Source: Methylotenera versatilis 301 (lineage in GTDB: Bacteria; Pseudomonadota; Gammaproteobacteria; Burkholderiales; Methylophilaceae). From it: a stretch of 64,000 nucleotides of DNA. Below, piece after piece: positions 25,895 to 36,344 of the stretch (the stretch's first letter is position 1; the number at the start of each line of letters is the position of its first letter). The notes below the pieces were generated by a model. The model searched no databases and was not told where the DNA came from. It was given only the letters and a program-made list of their open reading frames with translations. Both the position numbers and the translations under genes were made by a program. The DNA is taken from NCBI RefSeq assembly GCF_000093025.1, contig NC_014207.1, positions 2,790,001-2,854,000 of the forward strand, written 5' to 3'.

Positions 25895-26860
25895 CTATTT
25901 ATTTTCATGCTTAGCATGCCAATTCCGCATTGTTTGGTTATAAGCTTCCACCTCATTTAACAATGACGTAGAAACATTGCACACACGGAGTGTTTCAATG
26001 TTATATCCAGTAGTAATATCTATCACAACAGGATGCTGACTTGGCGGTGGGCAAGCGCCATTAGCTTGAACGCTTTGCTCATCTAATGTCAGTAGTCGCA
26101 GCCTCAATGCCTGAATATCTTTATTTGCAGTTACAACACCACCTTCGGAGTTGATTTCCACCAACAAATCAGCGACACCCTCTTTTGATGGGGTGAACTT
26201 AGATATCCTTGCATCAAGTTTTGTTGAAGAAGTCACGCTCTTGTCTAATGCTACTTTTGGCAAAGGCTGTGCAGTTTCAGGCAAACTAATCATTCCTGCA
26301 GGCGCGCTTTGTGCCACAGCATTATCTTGCAAACCTGGCGTTGAAGCTTCTGCAGGCGTCGCTGCTACTGGTGCTTGGGATTCTTTTAAGATTGGTGCAG
26401 GCGCCTGTGTAACCACAGACAATGAGGATTTTTCTTTACGAGGCGCGGTAACTTGAGTTGATTTCTTTTGTAAGATTTTTTCAGCATTAGCCTCTGTTAC
26501 AACACGTTTATCTACAGAGCTAGTCACGCCATCTACCGCACTTATCTCCGCGCTTTCACTTACTTTCGTTTTGTCACCTGATGCAGCCACTTTCCGCATC
26601 GAATCATCTGGCAGCTCATGCCAAAATATCACCACGACCAACACCGTAGCCACAGCACTTCCAATGCCAGTGATATGCCAGCTTGCACCAAACCATTCAC
26701 GCCAAATGTTAAAAAGTCGAGTAAGCCAGGTTTCACGGGTTTGCTTTAAAGCGTTGTCGGCATAAGCCAATACTGCCTTTCGCGTAGCATTACTTGGCGT
26801 TAGCTCGCGATCTGGCGCATGTTTAATTGCTTGCTGTAAATGTTGATCTTGCAAACTCAT
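25895..26860 (-). CDS. Membrane-anchored protein paired with ECF sigma factor, possible anti-sigma factor
   Basis: 321 residues from the ATG at 26860, which overlaps the sigma-factor stop as ATGA. A start at 26908 would extend back into the sigma gene. The N-terminal 50 residues are cytoplasmic and helical. One membrane helix follows (IGSAVATVLVVVIFW), then a long low-complexity Ala/Ser/Thr/Pro periplasmic linker and a C-terminal domain with two cysteines (ANGACPPP and LRVCNVS). Gene order and topology suggest an anti-sigma factor. No zinc-binding HxxxCxxC motif is seen, so the mechanism is unclear. Confidence 0.8.
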   Translation of the reverse strand: MSLQDQHLQQAIKHAPDRELTPSNATRKAVLAYADNALKQTRETWLTRLFNIWREWFGASWHITGIGSAVATVLVVVIFWHELPDDSMRKVAASGDKTKVSESAEISAVDGVTSSVDKRVVTEANAEKILQKKSTQVTAPRKEKSSLSVVTQAPAPILKESQAPVAATPAEASTPGLQDNAVAQSAPAGMISLPETAQPLPKVALDKSVTSSTKLDARISKFTPSKEGVADLLVEINSEGGVVTANKDIQALRLRLLTLDEQSVQANGACPPPSQHPVVIDITTGYNIETLRVCNVSTSLLNEVEAYNQTMRNWHAKHENK

Positions 26861-27486
26861 GAAGTCGCATCCGCTTCCAAAATAGGCTGCAAATGTGCGC
26901 CCATACATAAACGCAGCTTAGACAAAGCATAACGTAAACGACTTTTTACCGTTTCGAATTCAGCATTCAGCACCTGCGACATTTCGTCTAAACTCAAGCC
27001 ATCATCATGATGCAACAAAAATGCTGCGCGCTGCATCGCAGGCAAACCCTCTAAGCAATGCAAGAGCTGCTGTCCTGCTTTGCGCCAAAATGCCTTCTGC
27101 TCAGGCTGCTCAGGCTGCTCAGCGCTGGATGCTGGCCATAACTGCCAAGCTGTTTCGCTATCATCATCCAGCCAACCTTCATCCGCTGACACTTCACGCC
27201 CGCTTTTACGCAAAATATCCACCGCACGATGATGCGCCAAGGTATAAAGCCAAGTCTTAAACGCCACACCATCACGCTGTTGCCAACTATCACGCGCATC
27301 CACCAATCGCATCCAGGTATCCTGAAATACCTCATCCACCTGCGCCACCAAAGCAACGCCCAACACTCGCCGCAAATACCGATAAAGCGGCTTCTCATGC
27401 CGCGCATACAAAGCTTGAAAAGCCTTGCCATCGCCCGCGCAAAATTGACGCATCAAAACATCATCGGAAACTGAAATATCACCCAT
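26857..27486 (-). CDS. ECF-type RNA polymerase sigma factor
   Basis: 209 residues. Region 2 is ALYARHEKPLYRYLRRVLG followed by FQDTWMRLVDARDSW. Region 4 is LEGLPAMQRAAFLLHHDDG, then SLDEMSQVLNAEFETVKSRL, a standard helix-turn-helix. The linker is somewhat longer than usual, with PEQPEQ. It is transcribed with its overlapping membrane partner. The regulon cannot be read here. Confidence 0.93.
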   Translation of the reverse strand: MGDISVSDDVLMRQFCAGDGKAFQALYARHEKPLYRYLRRVLGVALVAQVDEVFQDTWMRLVDARDSWQQRDGVAFKTWLYTLAHHRAVDILRKSGREVSADEGWLDDDSETAWQLWPASSAEQPEQPEQKAFWRKAGQQLLHCLEGLPAMQRAAFLLHHDDGLSLDEMSQVLNAEFETVKSRLRYALSKLRLCMGAHLQPILEADATS

Positions 27487-27568
27487 GTGATAAGTGTGTC
27501 ATTAGGGAGTTAAACGGTCAATGCATCGATATGGGGTTAAAACAAGTTTATATTTAGCGCATAGAATT

Positions 27569-27871
27569 TTAAGGTTTGAGCAACTCTAGCTTAATTGTCA
27601 AATCTTCCCAGTTAGGATTTGCAGATTCGATTAAAGTAATTTTTTTGGCTCGAGTAATACCTTTTAACGTTTTTTCTCTGGCAATTGCAGTTTGCATATC
27701 TTCAAACATTTCGAAATATACCAATATTTTAATGCCATAATTTTTACTAAACCCGTCAATTAAGCCTTCACGATGTTGATACATTCGCTGCGGCAAATTA
27801 CTGGTAACGCCAATGTATAAAGTACCATTGTATTTACTGGCAATAATATATAAGGCAGGTTGTTTAATCAT
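27569..27871 (-). CDS. Small GIY-YIG domain protein
   Basis: 100 residues, a single GIY-YIG nuclease-like domain of the stand-alone UPF0213/YhbQ type. Motifs are YIIASKYNGTLYIGVTSN and QRMYQHREG (catalytic Arg), with the family text KILVYFEMFEDMQTAIAREK. It is not associated with a repair partner here. Downstream of it on the map come long palindromic repeats, and such solo genes are often found in variable regions. Confidence 0.88.
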   Translation of the reverse strand: MIKQPALYIIASKYNGTLYIGVTSNLPQRMYQHREGLIDGFSKNYGIKILVYFEMFEDMQTAIAREKTLKGITRAKKITLIESANPNWEDLTIKLELLKP

Positions 27872-27939
27872 GCGTTTAGAATCTAAAATTAATAACTCAC
27901 AATATTAACCCGACTACACTTCCGTCATTAACCAAAACA

Positions 27940-28020
27940 CCGTCATTCTGAGTGAAGCGAAGAATCCAGCAGTTTGAATGTTGCCAAGAGCTGGATTCTT
28001 CGCTTCACTCAGAATGACGG
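27940..28020. repeat. Perfect 31-base inverted repeat, CCGTCATTCTGAG family (copy 1)
   Basis: Arms at 27940-27970 and 27990-28020 are exact reverse complements beginning CCGTCATTCTGAGTGAAG, with a 19-base loop. A related imperfect copy is at 47486-47566. Confidence 0.92.
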
Positions 28021-28089
28021 GAATTGAGTGGTTATTGCAGTAAACAACCACCCATGAAATTTCAAAGCTTTTGACCTACAATACCCTTT

Positions 28090-28270
28090 CTACCGCGCCT
28101 GCGCTGCTCAGTTTCATGGGAGATTTCGACAAGCGACTGTTTGAGCCAAGTGACTTAATTGGCGAGGTTCCGATTGCCGCCCATGAAGCTGAGCAGCGCA
28201 GGGAACAAGCGGGAGGGGGTAGCTTTTTCTTTGGTTATTTTCTTTTGGCTTAGCAAAAGAAAATAACTCG
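28090..28270. repeat. ~180 bp dispersed two-hairpin repeat (copy 1)
   Basis: Two structures. The first is a 105-base unit bounded by 23-base inverted arms (28098-28120 and 28180-28202, one mismatch, beginning CCTGCGCTGCTCAG). After AAGCGGGAGGGGG comes a second hairpin, TTATTTTCTTTTG / CAAAAGAAAATAA. A homologous copy is at 47635-47816. Short frames inside it are not considered genes. Confidence 0.85.
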
Positions 28271-28359
28271 TCAGCCGCGCGAAAGAGACCTCTTACAATC
28301 GGCACAATGCCTTTCGGTTATTGTGAAATACTCTAAAAAAATTTATCTCGGTGAGAGAT

Positions 28360-28968
28360 TTAGTTTGGAGATGCAATATATACATGTGATTTACCGTCAC
28401 CTGGAGCCGTAAGCTCGCCAATCCATATCTGCGGCATACCAGACAACCGGAAAAGGTGAAATGAGAGTAGCTTCTCAATTCTTGCCACCCATTCAACTAC
28501 AGTGATACGAAAGTTCACAGCTACGGCACCAGCAAAAGGATTTTGAGTGTGAATTACTTTACTGCATAGGTCGTATAGCTCAATAAACTCGTCACGTGTT
28601 AAGAAGCCAGCACTCTGGAAGTCAAAATGCAAATGTCTAGGGTTACCTTCACGAACGGCTGGATGAAGTAGCGGTTTTGGATAGAAGTCAGAATGAATTT
28701 TCTCGAGCTCATCAAGGAGTGCTTTTGCTCTCCATTTTTTCTCAATCCCAACATATGCGACAGAGTAAGCCGATTTATTTGCAGTAAGTGAGCCGAACGC
28801 GATAAGTTCGAGAACTTTTCTAAGATTAACTGAGGCTAGTTCATAGTCAAATAACTCTGAACCTACGGAGAGTGTCCCATTACATATATTCCGAACGAGC
28901 TCGAGTCGTACGCGAATCTCATTTAAGAATCCACAATATTGACTAGCTAGCTTTTCATCAGAGTTCAA
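28360..28968 (-). CDS. Orphan protein of unknown function beside the dispersed repeat
   Basis: 202 residues, not recognised. It looks soluble and helical: LNEIRVRLELVRNICNGTLS, LRKVLELIAFGSLTANK, and FIELYDLCSKVIHTQNPFAG. The conserved-looking histidine stretch NPRHLHFDFQ is in the middle. There is no signal peptide or membrane helix. Its 3' end points at the repeat at 28090-28270, 90 bases away. The gene at 47876-48451 occupies the same position at the other repeat but has a different sequence. Probably accessory cargo. Confidence 0.75.
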   Translation of the reverse strand: MNSDEKLASQYCGFLNEIRVRLELVRNICNGTLSVGSELFDYELASVNLRKVLELIAFGSLTANKSAYSVAYVGIEKKWRAKALLDELEKIHSDFYPKPLLHPAVREGNPRHLHFDFQSAGFLTRDEFIELYDLCSKVIHTQNPFAGAVAVNFRITVVEWVARIEKLLSFHLFRLSGMPQIWIGELTAPGDGKSHVYIASPN

Positions 28969-29015
28969 ACTAAAATTCCCATAGTCGCATAACGCTAAAT
29001 GACATCAAGAAATTT

Positions 29016-30038
<1,023 letters not shown>

Positions 30039-30056
30039 CTATTCACATCAATCTTC

Positions 30057-30140
30057 GTCATACCGACGAAAGTCGGTATCCAGCGTCTTTGAAATACATA
30101 AGCAAAAAGCCACTGAATTCCGTGTCAAGCACGGAATGAC
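30057..30140. repeat. Palindromic repeat, GTCATWCCGACGAAAGTC family (intergenic copy)
   Basis: GTCAT opens and ATGAC closes the element. Inside are two hairpins: ATACCGAC-GAAA-GTCGGTAT (30060-30079) and ATTCCGTG-TCAAG-CACGGAAT (30117-30137). Lies between trpC and hemB. A relative is inside prmC at 40036. Confidence 0.8.
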
Positions 30141-30164
30141 AGAGTTTTGTTTATATACAAAAAA

Positions 30165-30956
30165 TTAAAGATTAAAAACCCTAGCCAACTCCACACCAGG
30201 GTCTGGCTGACGCATAAATGCCTCACCTACCAAGAACGCATGCACATCGTTGTCACGCATTAACTTCACATCTTCTGGTGTGAAAATACCTGATTCAGTG
30301 ACCACAAAACGGTCCTCAGGTAGTACTTTCAATAAATCTAAAGTGGTTTGCAATGTCACATCAAAAGTGCGTAGATTGCGATTATTGATGCCAATTAATG
30401 GTGTGTCTAATTGCAAGGCAAGTTCTAGTTCATCTGCATCATGCACTTCTACCAACACCGCCATGCCTAAGTCATGTGCGAGTTGTTCTAAAGCGCGCAT
30501 TTGTTTAACTTCCAGCGCAGCCACAATCAGCAAAATACAGTCAGCGCCCATCGCACGTGCTTCAAACACTTGGTATGGGTCTATCATAAAATCTTTACGC
30601 AGCACGGGCAGTTTGCAAGCTTTACGCGCCTGTTTTAAATATTCCGCACTACCTTGAAAATACTCAACGTCAGTAAGTACTGACAAACACGCGGCGCCAC
30701 CTTTTTCATAACTCTTGGCGATTTCTGCTGGGTTGAAATCTTCACGAATAATGCCTTTAGAAGGACTGGCTTTTTTGATTTCTGCAATTACCGCAGGTTT
30801 GTTAGCACTCACTTTTTTAAAGATGCTACCTACGAAATCACGTGGGTCGCCCTGCGCTTCAGCTTGCTTTTGTAACTCAGCCAAACTGACGAGGCCTTTG
30901 CTGGCTTCAACCTCTTCACGTTTAGTGGCTAAAATTTTATTTAAGATGTCTGACAT
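30165..30956 (-). CDS. trpC: Indole-3-glycerol phosphate synthase TrpC
   Basis: Closes the indole ring in tryptophan synthesis. The 263-residue TIM barrel has the catalytic lysine region [12 protein letters not shown], then [17 protein letters not shown] and the phosphate site VVTESGI. The PRA isomerase domain found fused in enterics is absent, as in most betaproteobacteria. It lies 49 bases after the DUF3465 gene, at the end of the trp group. Confidence 0.98.
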   Translation of the reverse strand: MSDILNKILATKREEVEASKGLVSLAELQKQAEAQGDPRDFVGSIFKKVSANKPAVIAEIKKASPSKGIIREDFNPAEIAKSYEKGGAACLSVLTDVEYFQGSAEYLKQARKACKLPVLRKDFMIDPYQVFEARAMGADCILLIVAALEVKQMRALEQLAHDLGMAVLVEVHDADELELALQLDTPLIGINNRNLRTFDVTLQTTLDLLKVLPEDRFVVTESGIFTPEDVKLMRDNDVHAFLVGEAFMRQPDPGVELARVFNL

Positions 30957-31005
30957 TATTTAATTTACCTGATGATATTTCATTCGTAGTTAGAAAATTG
31001 AATTT

Positions 31006-31449
31006 CTAATTGTAAGTGGTGCCCTTGTGTTTAATCCAACCACCCTCTATTTTCCCTTGTGGGTCGCGATGCGTCCAATGCACAATTCCACCTTTGGGGT
31101 TATAAACATATTCGCCCCTAAATTGAATGGTATCGCCAACAGCCAGCGGTATAGCTGGCGTTAAGTCGATATTATGTGCAAACAACAATGTTTGTTCATC
31201 GGAAATCTTCACTAAAAATTTTTGATGGCGTAAGCCGTTGTCATCTTCAGGCAACAGCTTTTTCACAACGCCACTACCTTCGACAAAAATGTTGCTCTTT
31301 TTATCGCGATAAGCTTGTACAACCGCATCATTACTAAGCTGAACCTGCGTGGAAATTTGCGACTCGGCAACTAATGAAACAGCAGGCTCATGCTGCCTAC
31401 ACGCGGCTAAAACACTTAATAATAAAATTAAATATAAGGTTTTTTTCAT
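31006..31449 (-). CDS. DUF3465 lipoprotein within the trp operon
   Basis: 147 residues with a lipobox VLAAC (C17), so a lipoprotein after processing. The C-terminal domain (VGDTIQFRGEYVYN and GIVHWTHRDPQGK) is typical of DUF3465, an OB-like domain of unknown function. It overlaps trpD by 4 bases (ATGA) and is followed by trpC, so it must share their mRNA. No link to tryptophan synthesis is known to me. Confidence 0.9.
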   Translation of the reverse strand: MKKTLYLILLLSVLAACRQHEPAVSLVAESQISTQVQLSNDAVVQAYRDKKSNIFVEGSGVVKKLLPEDDNGLRHQKFLVKISDEQTLLFAHNIDLTPAIPLAVGDTIQFRGEYVYNPKGGIVHWTHRDPQGKIEGGWIKHKGTTYN

Positions 31450-32486
31450 GCAACAGATTCGTGTTTGAGTGCTTGCAGTTTTGCCATGGCCGCACCATTG
31501 TCAATCACCTGCGCGGCAAGGTTAATACCACTTTGAAGGCTACCTGCAACACCAGATACATAAATTGCCGCGCCAGCATTGAGTAAAACAATGTCGCGTG
31601 CTGCGCCCTGCATACCACCTAGCACATTTAAAATCATCGCTTTTGATTCTTCAGCGTTTTGCACTTGTATGGTTTTTAAATCATGTATTTGCATACCAAA
31701 CTGGCTTGGGTTGAGCGTATACTCAGTGACTACGCCATCTTTTAACTCAGCAACATAAGTATCACCAGTAAACGAAATCTCATCCATGCCATCAGCGCCA
31801 TGCACAACCATGACGTGCGTACTACCTAAACGCTGCAACACTTGTGCTAACAAAATCGTTAAGTCTTTATGAAACACCCCCATCACTTGCCGTTTAGCAC
31901 CTGCAGGATTGGTCATTGGGCCAAGTAGATTGAACAGGGTGCGTATGCCCATCTCACGACGTACAGGCGCAGCATGCTTCATAGCGCTATGGTGATTTGG
32001 TGCAAACATGAAGCCAATGCCGATGCTATCAACGCATTTCGCGACTTGTTCAGGCGATAAATTAACGTTAACGCCTAAAGCTTCCAATACGTCAGCACTA
32101 CCGCAGGTAGATGACACCGAGCGGCCTCCATGCTTGGCAACTTTTGCACCCGCTGCTGATGCAACGAAAGCGCACACGGTAGAGACGTTAAATGTTTGAA
32201 TACCATCACCACCTGTGCCACAAGTATCAATCAAGTGGCTTGTGTCGTTAATGGTGACTTTAGTTGAAAGGTCGCGCATAACTTTGGCAGCGGCGGCGAT
32301 TTCATCGACCGTTTCGCCTTTCATGCGTAAACCCATCAACAAGCTGGAAATTTGCACCGAAGTCAGCTCACCAGACATCATCATGCGCATAATTTCCAAC
32401 ATTTGCGCATGGGTGAAGTTTTCGCGATCCAGGAGTTTCTGCAAGGCCTCTTTGAAGGTGATATCGATTGCTTGTCCTTCAGCCAT
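31446..32486 (-). CDS. trpD: Anthranilate phosphoribosyltransferase TrpD
   Basis: Transfers the phosphoribosyl group of PRPP to anthranilate. 346 residues with the glycine loop DTCGTGGDGIQTFNVST, the KHGGRSVSS motif and the anthranilate-site segment MFAPNHHSAMKH. Its start overlaps the trpG stop by one base. Not fused to TrpG, in contrast to enterics. Confidence 0.98.
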   Translation of the reverse strand: MAEGQAIDITFKEALQKLLDRENFTHAQMLEIMRMMMSGELTSVQISSLLMGLRMKGETVDEIAAAAKVMRDLSTKVTINDTSHLIDTCGTGGDGIQTFNVSTVCAFVASAAGAKVAKHGGRSVSSTCGSADVLEALGVNVNLSPEQVAKCVDSIGIGFMFAPNHHSAMKHAAPVRREMGIRTLFNLLGPMTNPAGAKRQVMGVFHKDLTILLAQVLQRLGSTHVMVVHGADGMDEISFTGDTYVAELKDGVVTEYTLNPSQFGMQIHDLKTIQVQNAEESKAMILNVLGGMQGAARDIVLLNAGAAIYVSGVAGSLQSGINLAAQVIDNGAAMAKLQALKHESVA

Positions 32487-33052
32487 TATTTTTCCTTCAA
32501 GAAGTTATCCAACAACTCGTGACCGTATTCCGTGAGGATAGATTCTGGGTGAAATTGCACGCCTTCTACACGCAAGGTTTTGTGACGCACGCCCATAATC
32601 TCGCCATCGTCAGTCCACGCAGTGATTTCTAAGCAATCTGGTATGGTTTCTTTTTCGATGACCAGTGAGTGATAACGCGTTGCCGTGTAAGGGTTAGGCA
32701 AGTCTTTAAACACGCCAATATTTTTATGGTGTATCAGAGAAGTTTTACCGTGCATCAAAGTTTTAGCTTTAATGATATGTCCGCCAAAAGCCTGACCAAT
32801 ACTTTGATGGCCTAAGCAAACGCCTAACAATGGAATCTTGCCTGCGAATTCTTTAATGAGCGGTACGCTAATACCTGCCTCATTTGGCGTACATGGGCCA
32901 GGTGAAATAACAATATGGTCTGGCTTAAGTGACGCTACCTTTGCCAAGTCGATTTCATCGTTACGATACACCTGAACGTCTTGCCCCAACTCGCCTAAAT
33001 ACTGCACCAAGTTATAAGTGAAAGAATCGTAATTATCTATCATGAGTAACAT
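32486..33052 (-). CDS. trpG: Anthranilate synthase glutamine amidotransferase TrpG (PabA-like)
   Basis: Supplies ammonia from glutamine to TrpE and, in many bacteria, also to PabB. 188-residue class I amidotransferase with nucleophile C79 (GVCLGHQ), the oxyanion segment [11 protein letters not shown], and the His/Glu pair in [13 protein letters not shown]. It lies one base after the trpE stop. Confidence 0.97.
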   Translation of the reverse strand: MLLMIDNYDSFTYNLVQYLGELGQDVQVYRNDEIDLAKVASLKPDHIVISPGPCTPNEAGISVPLIKEFAGKIPLLGVCLGHQSIGQAFGGHIIKAKTLMHGKTSLIHHKNIGVFKDLPNPYTATRYHSLVIEKETIPDCLEITAWTDDGEIMGVRHKTLRVEGVQFHPESILTEYGHELLDNFLKEK

Positions 33053-33053
33053 A

Positions 33054-34598
33054 TTAATTCCCTACTTTCGGTGCCAAATTTGTATTTGAGGTCAGGTCTG
33101 GGTTCAAATCTAAGTTCAAGTTCAAATCTAACCCTGCTTGGACTAATTCAGCCGCACGTAAAACGGCTTTGGCTTTGTTCTGTGTTTCTTCCCATTCACT
33201 TTGAGGCACTGAGTCGGCGACGATGCCCGCCCCCGCTTGCACATAGAGCATATTGTTTTTAATGACGCCAGTTCTAATCGCAATTGCCACATCCATATCG
33301 CCATTGAAGCCCAAGTAGCCCACTGCGCCAGCGTAGATACCGCGTTTGCTTGGTTCTAACTCATCGATGATTTCCATGGCGCGCACTTTTGGCGCGCCGC
33401 TTACCGTACCTGCTGGGAAGGTCGCTTTAATCACATCAATCGCGTCCATGCCAGCCTTGAGCTTGCCTTCAACATTGCTGACGATATGCATGACGTGCGA
33501 GTAGCGCTCTATCATCATATTGTCGGTGACTTTTACACTACCTGTTTGCGCCACACGACCTACATCATTACGACCTAAATCCATCAGTTGCACGTGTTCT
33601 GCACGCTCTTTAGGGTCAGCTAACAACTCGACTGCCAATGCCAGATCCTGCTCACGCGTTTTGCCACGAGGGCGAGTACCTGCAATCGGACGAGCCGTCA
33701 CAGTGCCATTCTCTAAACGCACTAAAATCTCAGGAGAAGCGCCAACCACATGATGGTCACCCATATCGTAATAGAACATATAAGGCGATGGGTTCAGACT
33801 GCGCAAAGCACGATATAAGGACAATGGCGGTGCAGTGAATTTTTGCGACATGCGTTGAGATAAGACAACTTGCATAATGTCGCCGTTTAAAATATATTGC
33901 TGTGCTTTTTTAACGGCGGCTTTGAAATTATCCTCACCGAACTCAGAAGTAGCAACTGATGTTTCTGATGGACTGGATTCTGGAATCGTGACGTTTTTAC
34001 GCAACATTTTGGCTAAATCGTTCAAGCGATTTAGTGCCGTTTCATAAGCATTCGCTTGATCTGTATTGGCATAAACAATGAAATAAAGTTTGCTGCTTAG
34101 ATTATCAACTACTGCAATCTCTTCAGACACCATCAGCAACACATCAGGCACATTGATTGCATCTGGCTTTTGTACGCCAGCTAAACGCTTTTCAATATAG
34201 CGTACGGTTTCATAACCAAAGTAGCCAGCCAAACCGCCAGTAAAGCGCGGTAAGCCTTCATAGGGCGGAGTTTTGTAGCGCGCTTGATAACTTTTCACAA
34301 AGTCTAATGGATTGGTATTTTCAACCGTTTCAACCACGACATTATTTTCAAATACTTGTACTTGATTATCATGCGCCACGATGCGCGTTTTGGCTGGCAA
34401 GCCGATAATAGAATAGCGACCAAAACGCTCGCCACCTTGCACGGACTCAAGCAGGTATGACAAGGGTTGATTAGCTAATTTCAGATACAGCGACAATGGT
34501 GTATCTAAGTCAGCAAAGGTTTCCAGCACTAGCGGGATGCGGTTAAATCCTTTTGCCGCTAAAGCATCGAATTCTGTTTTATTGATTGTGGTAAACAT
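33054..34598 (-). CDS. trpE: Anthranilate synthase component I TrpE
   Basis: Makes anthranilate from chorismate. 514 residues. The N-terminal part has the tryptophan feedback site motif ([15 protein letters not shown]). The chorismate domain has [27 protein letters not shown] and [11 protein letters not shown]. The C-terminus carries an unusual Asn/Leu/Asp-rich tail ([13 protein letters not shown]). First of the trp genes in this group; a 175-base gap separates it from gph. Confidence 0.98.
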   Translation of the reverse strand: MFTTINKTEFDALAAKGFNRIPLVLETFADLDTPLSLYLKLANQPLSYLLESVQGGERFGRYSIIGLPAKTRIVAHDNQVQVFENNVVVETVENTNPLDFVKSYQARYKTPPYEGLPRFTGGLAGYFGYETVRYIEKRLAGVQKPDAINVPDVLLMVSEEIAVVDNLSSKLYFIVYANTDQANAYETALNRLNDLAKMLRKNVTIPESSPSETSVATSEFGEDNFKAAVKKAQQYILNGDIMQVVLSQRMSQKFTAPPLSLYRALRSLNPSPYMFYYDMGDHHVVGASPEILVRLENGTVTARPIAGTRPRGKTREQDLALAVELLADPKERAEHVQLMDLGRNDVGRVAQTGSVKVTDNMMIERYSHVMHIVSNVEGKLKAGMDAIDVIKATFPAGTVSGAPKVRAMEIIDELEPSKRGIYAGAVGYLGFNGDMDVAIAIRTGVIKNNMLYVQAGAGIVADSVPQSEWEETQNKAKAVLRAAELVQAGLDLNLNLDLNPDLTSNTNLAPKVGN

Positions 34599-34773
34599 GA
34601 TGTCAAAATCTTTCTAATAATTTTCTAATATTGGCGGCTTTACACAGCCGTGCTGGCTACATTTCGCCTATTGGTTGCTGGCAAGGTAGGCTCAGCTTCG
34701 CCAAGAGCCACGCCAGCTTAGAAAGTCATTATTAAAAGTCATCATATTCACTTATTATTCTGCTCGTAAATTA

Positions 34774-35466
34774 TTAAAGTAAAACTGTAATTAAATCTTG
34801 CGAGACCAACTCAGTTAAATCCTCAATCATTGCATCGACCGTAGATTCATCAATCGGCCGTCCCTGATTATAACCGTAAGGCACGGTAACAATAAAACAA
34901 CCTGCCGCATGCGCCGCGGTAATATCAGTTTCTGAATCACCAACTAACATTGCCTCAAAAGTATGAACGTCTAGCTTGGCACAAATGTGCTGCAACTGTA
35001 TAGGGTCAGGCTTCTTCTTTGGCAAACTATCACCAGAAACTACCATTTCGAAGAACTCTGCCAAACCGCTTTTTTGCAATAACGGTAAGGTGAATTTTTC
35101 AGGTTTATTGGTCACACAAGCCAACTTCAAACCTTTGTCACGCAAAGCTTGTAAGCCCTCTATCACACCATCATACGGCTTACTATCGGTGACATTATTT
35201 GCATAATGTGCGAAAAATAACTTCTCCGCTTGCGCAAATAATGCCGCATCAGGTTCATCATTCAACCGACTCACATCCAACTGGCTATTCAAGCAGCGCT
35301 TAATAAGCACCGCCGCGCCTTCACCTATATACCTTTCAACCTGCTTTGCGGGCAGCGCTGGCCGATTTAAATCAGCCAGCATTAAGTTGATTGCCGATGC
35401 GATTTCTGGCGCACTGTTGATTAGCGTGCCGTCAAGATCCAGCATGACGGCCTTTACTCTAAACAT
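34774..35466 (-). CDS. gph: Phosphoglycolate phosphatase Gph (HAD family)
   Basis: Removes phosphate from 2-phosphoglycolate formed in DNA repair or oxygenase side reactions. The 230 residues hold HAD motif I VMLDLDGTLINSAPE, motif II CVTNKP, and motif III/IV KKPDP and VGDSETD. The rpe-gph-trpE order is common in proteobacteria. Confidence 0.94.
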   Translation of the reverse strand: MFRVKAVMLDLDGTLINSAPEIASAINLMLADLNRPALPAKQVERYIGEGAAVLIKRCLNSQLDVSRLNDEPDAALFAQAEKLFFAHYANNVTDSKPYDGVIEGLQALRDKGLKLACVTNKPEKFTLPLLQKSGLAEFFEMVVSGDSLPKKKPDPIQLQHICAKLDVHTFEAMLVGDSETDITAAHAAGCFIVTVPYGYNQGRPIDESTVDAMIEDLTELVSQDLITVLL

Positions 35467-35522
35467 GGCTAATTAACTTAAATGCAAAAAATTCAAACCG
35501 CAATGCATCGATATTTGAGTTT

Positions 35523-36230
35523 TTAAACAGTGGCTAATGCAGCGCGCATTTCGCCAACGACTGTGTTGTAACGATTTTTATCAGCATCGTTACCTTTAGT
35601 GAAAATCGCGCTACCCGCCACAAATGTATCCGCACCGGCACGCGCGATTTCAGCGATATTTTGCGCATTCACGCCGCCATCCACTTCTAACCAAATTTGA
35701 CGACCTGTTTTTTCGTAGTAAGCATCAATTCTAGCGCGCGCTAATTTCAATTTTTCTAGCGTTTCTGGAATGAATTTTTGACCGCCAAAACCAGGGTTCA
35801 CAGACATCAATAAAATCATATCTACCTTGTCCATCACGTGGTCTAAGTAGCTTAATGAGGTTGCTGGATTAAATACCAAGCCTGATTTACAACCTAAATC
35901 GCGCACCATCGCTAGGCTACGGTCAATATGCTCAGACGCTTCTGGGTGGAATGTAATAATGTTCGCGCCAGCTTTTGCAAAATCAGGAATAATGCGATCC
36001 ACTGGTTTTACCATTAAATGCACGTCAATCAATGCACCTGCATTTTTTGAAATTTCACGAATCGCTTCACAAACTAAAGGTCCGATCGTCAAGTTAGGCA
36101 CGTAGTGATTGTCCATCACATCAAAATGCACTAAATCTGTACCTGATGTAATCACATCTTCGATTTCTTGGCCTAATTTAGCAAAGTTTGCAGAAAGAAT
36201 ACTAGGGGCAATTCTAAAAGTTTTATCCAT
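35523..36230 (-). CDS. rpe: Ribulose-phosphate 3-epimerase Rpe
   Basis: Interconverts ribulose 5-phosphate and xylulose 5-phosphate. In a methylotroph-like organism it also serves the ribulose monophosphate cycle. 235 residues from [12 protein letters not shown]; an upstream start at 36251 would add 7 unlikely residues. Metal and catalytic motifs are [37 protein letters not shown] and EVDGGV. Confidence 0.97.
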   Translation of the reverse strand: MDKTFRIAPSILSANFAKLGQEIEDVITSGTDLVHFDVMDNHYVPNLTIGPLVCEAIREISKNAGALIDVHLMVKPVDRIIPDFAKAGANIITFHPEASEHIDRSLAMVRDLGCKSGLVFNPATSLSYLDHVMDKVDMILLMSVNPGFGGQKFIPETLEKLKLARARIDAYYEKTGRQIWLEVDGGVNAQNIAEIARAGADTFVAGSAIFTKGNDADKNRYNTVVGEMRAALATV

Positions 36231-36344
36231 GACGAAAATCCAAAAGTCCAAAAAATTAAGTAATAAGTCGTTATTTTAACGCGATTTTACACTTTTTGGA
36301 TATCAGCCTTGCTTAACATAAGCCAATACATCAAAATTACGACT

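Noticed and set aside
28071-28270. Short reading frames within the dispersed repeat, also at 47636-47842
   Set aside because: They follow the hairpin arms of the repeat, occur on both strands, and have no ribosome sites. They are by-products of the repeat.
28090-28270. Classical integron attC site
   Set aside because: The folded shape and 3' position fit, but no GTTRRRY / RYYYAAC core pair was found and no integron integrase is in the window.
34599-34773. Possible trp leader peptide and attenuator upstream of trpE
   Set aside because: Trp codons occur near GCTGGCGTGGCTCTTGGCG on the minus strand, but no frame has a start codon followed by tandem Trp codons. No clear terminator with T-run follows. 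Only weak GC-rich pairing is seen.
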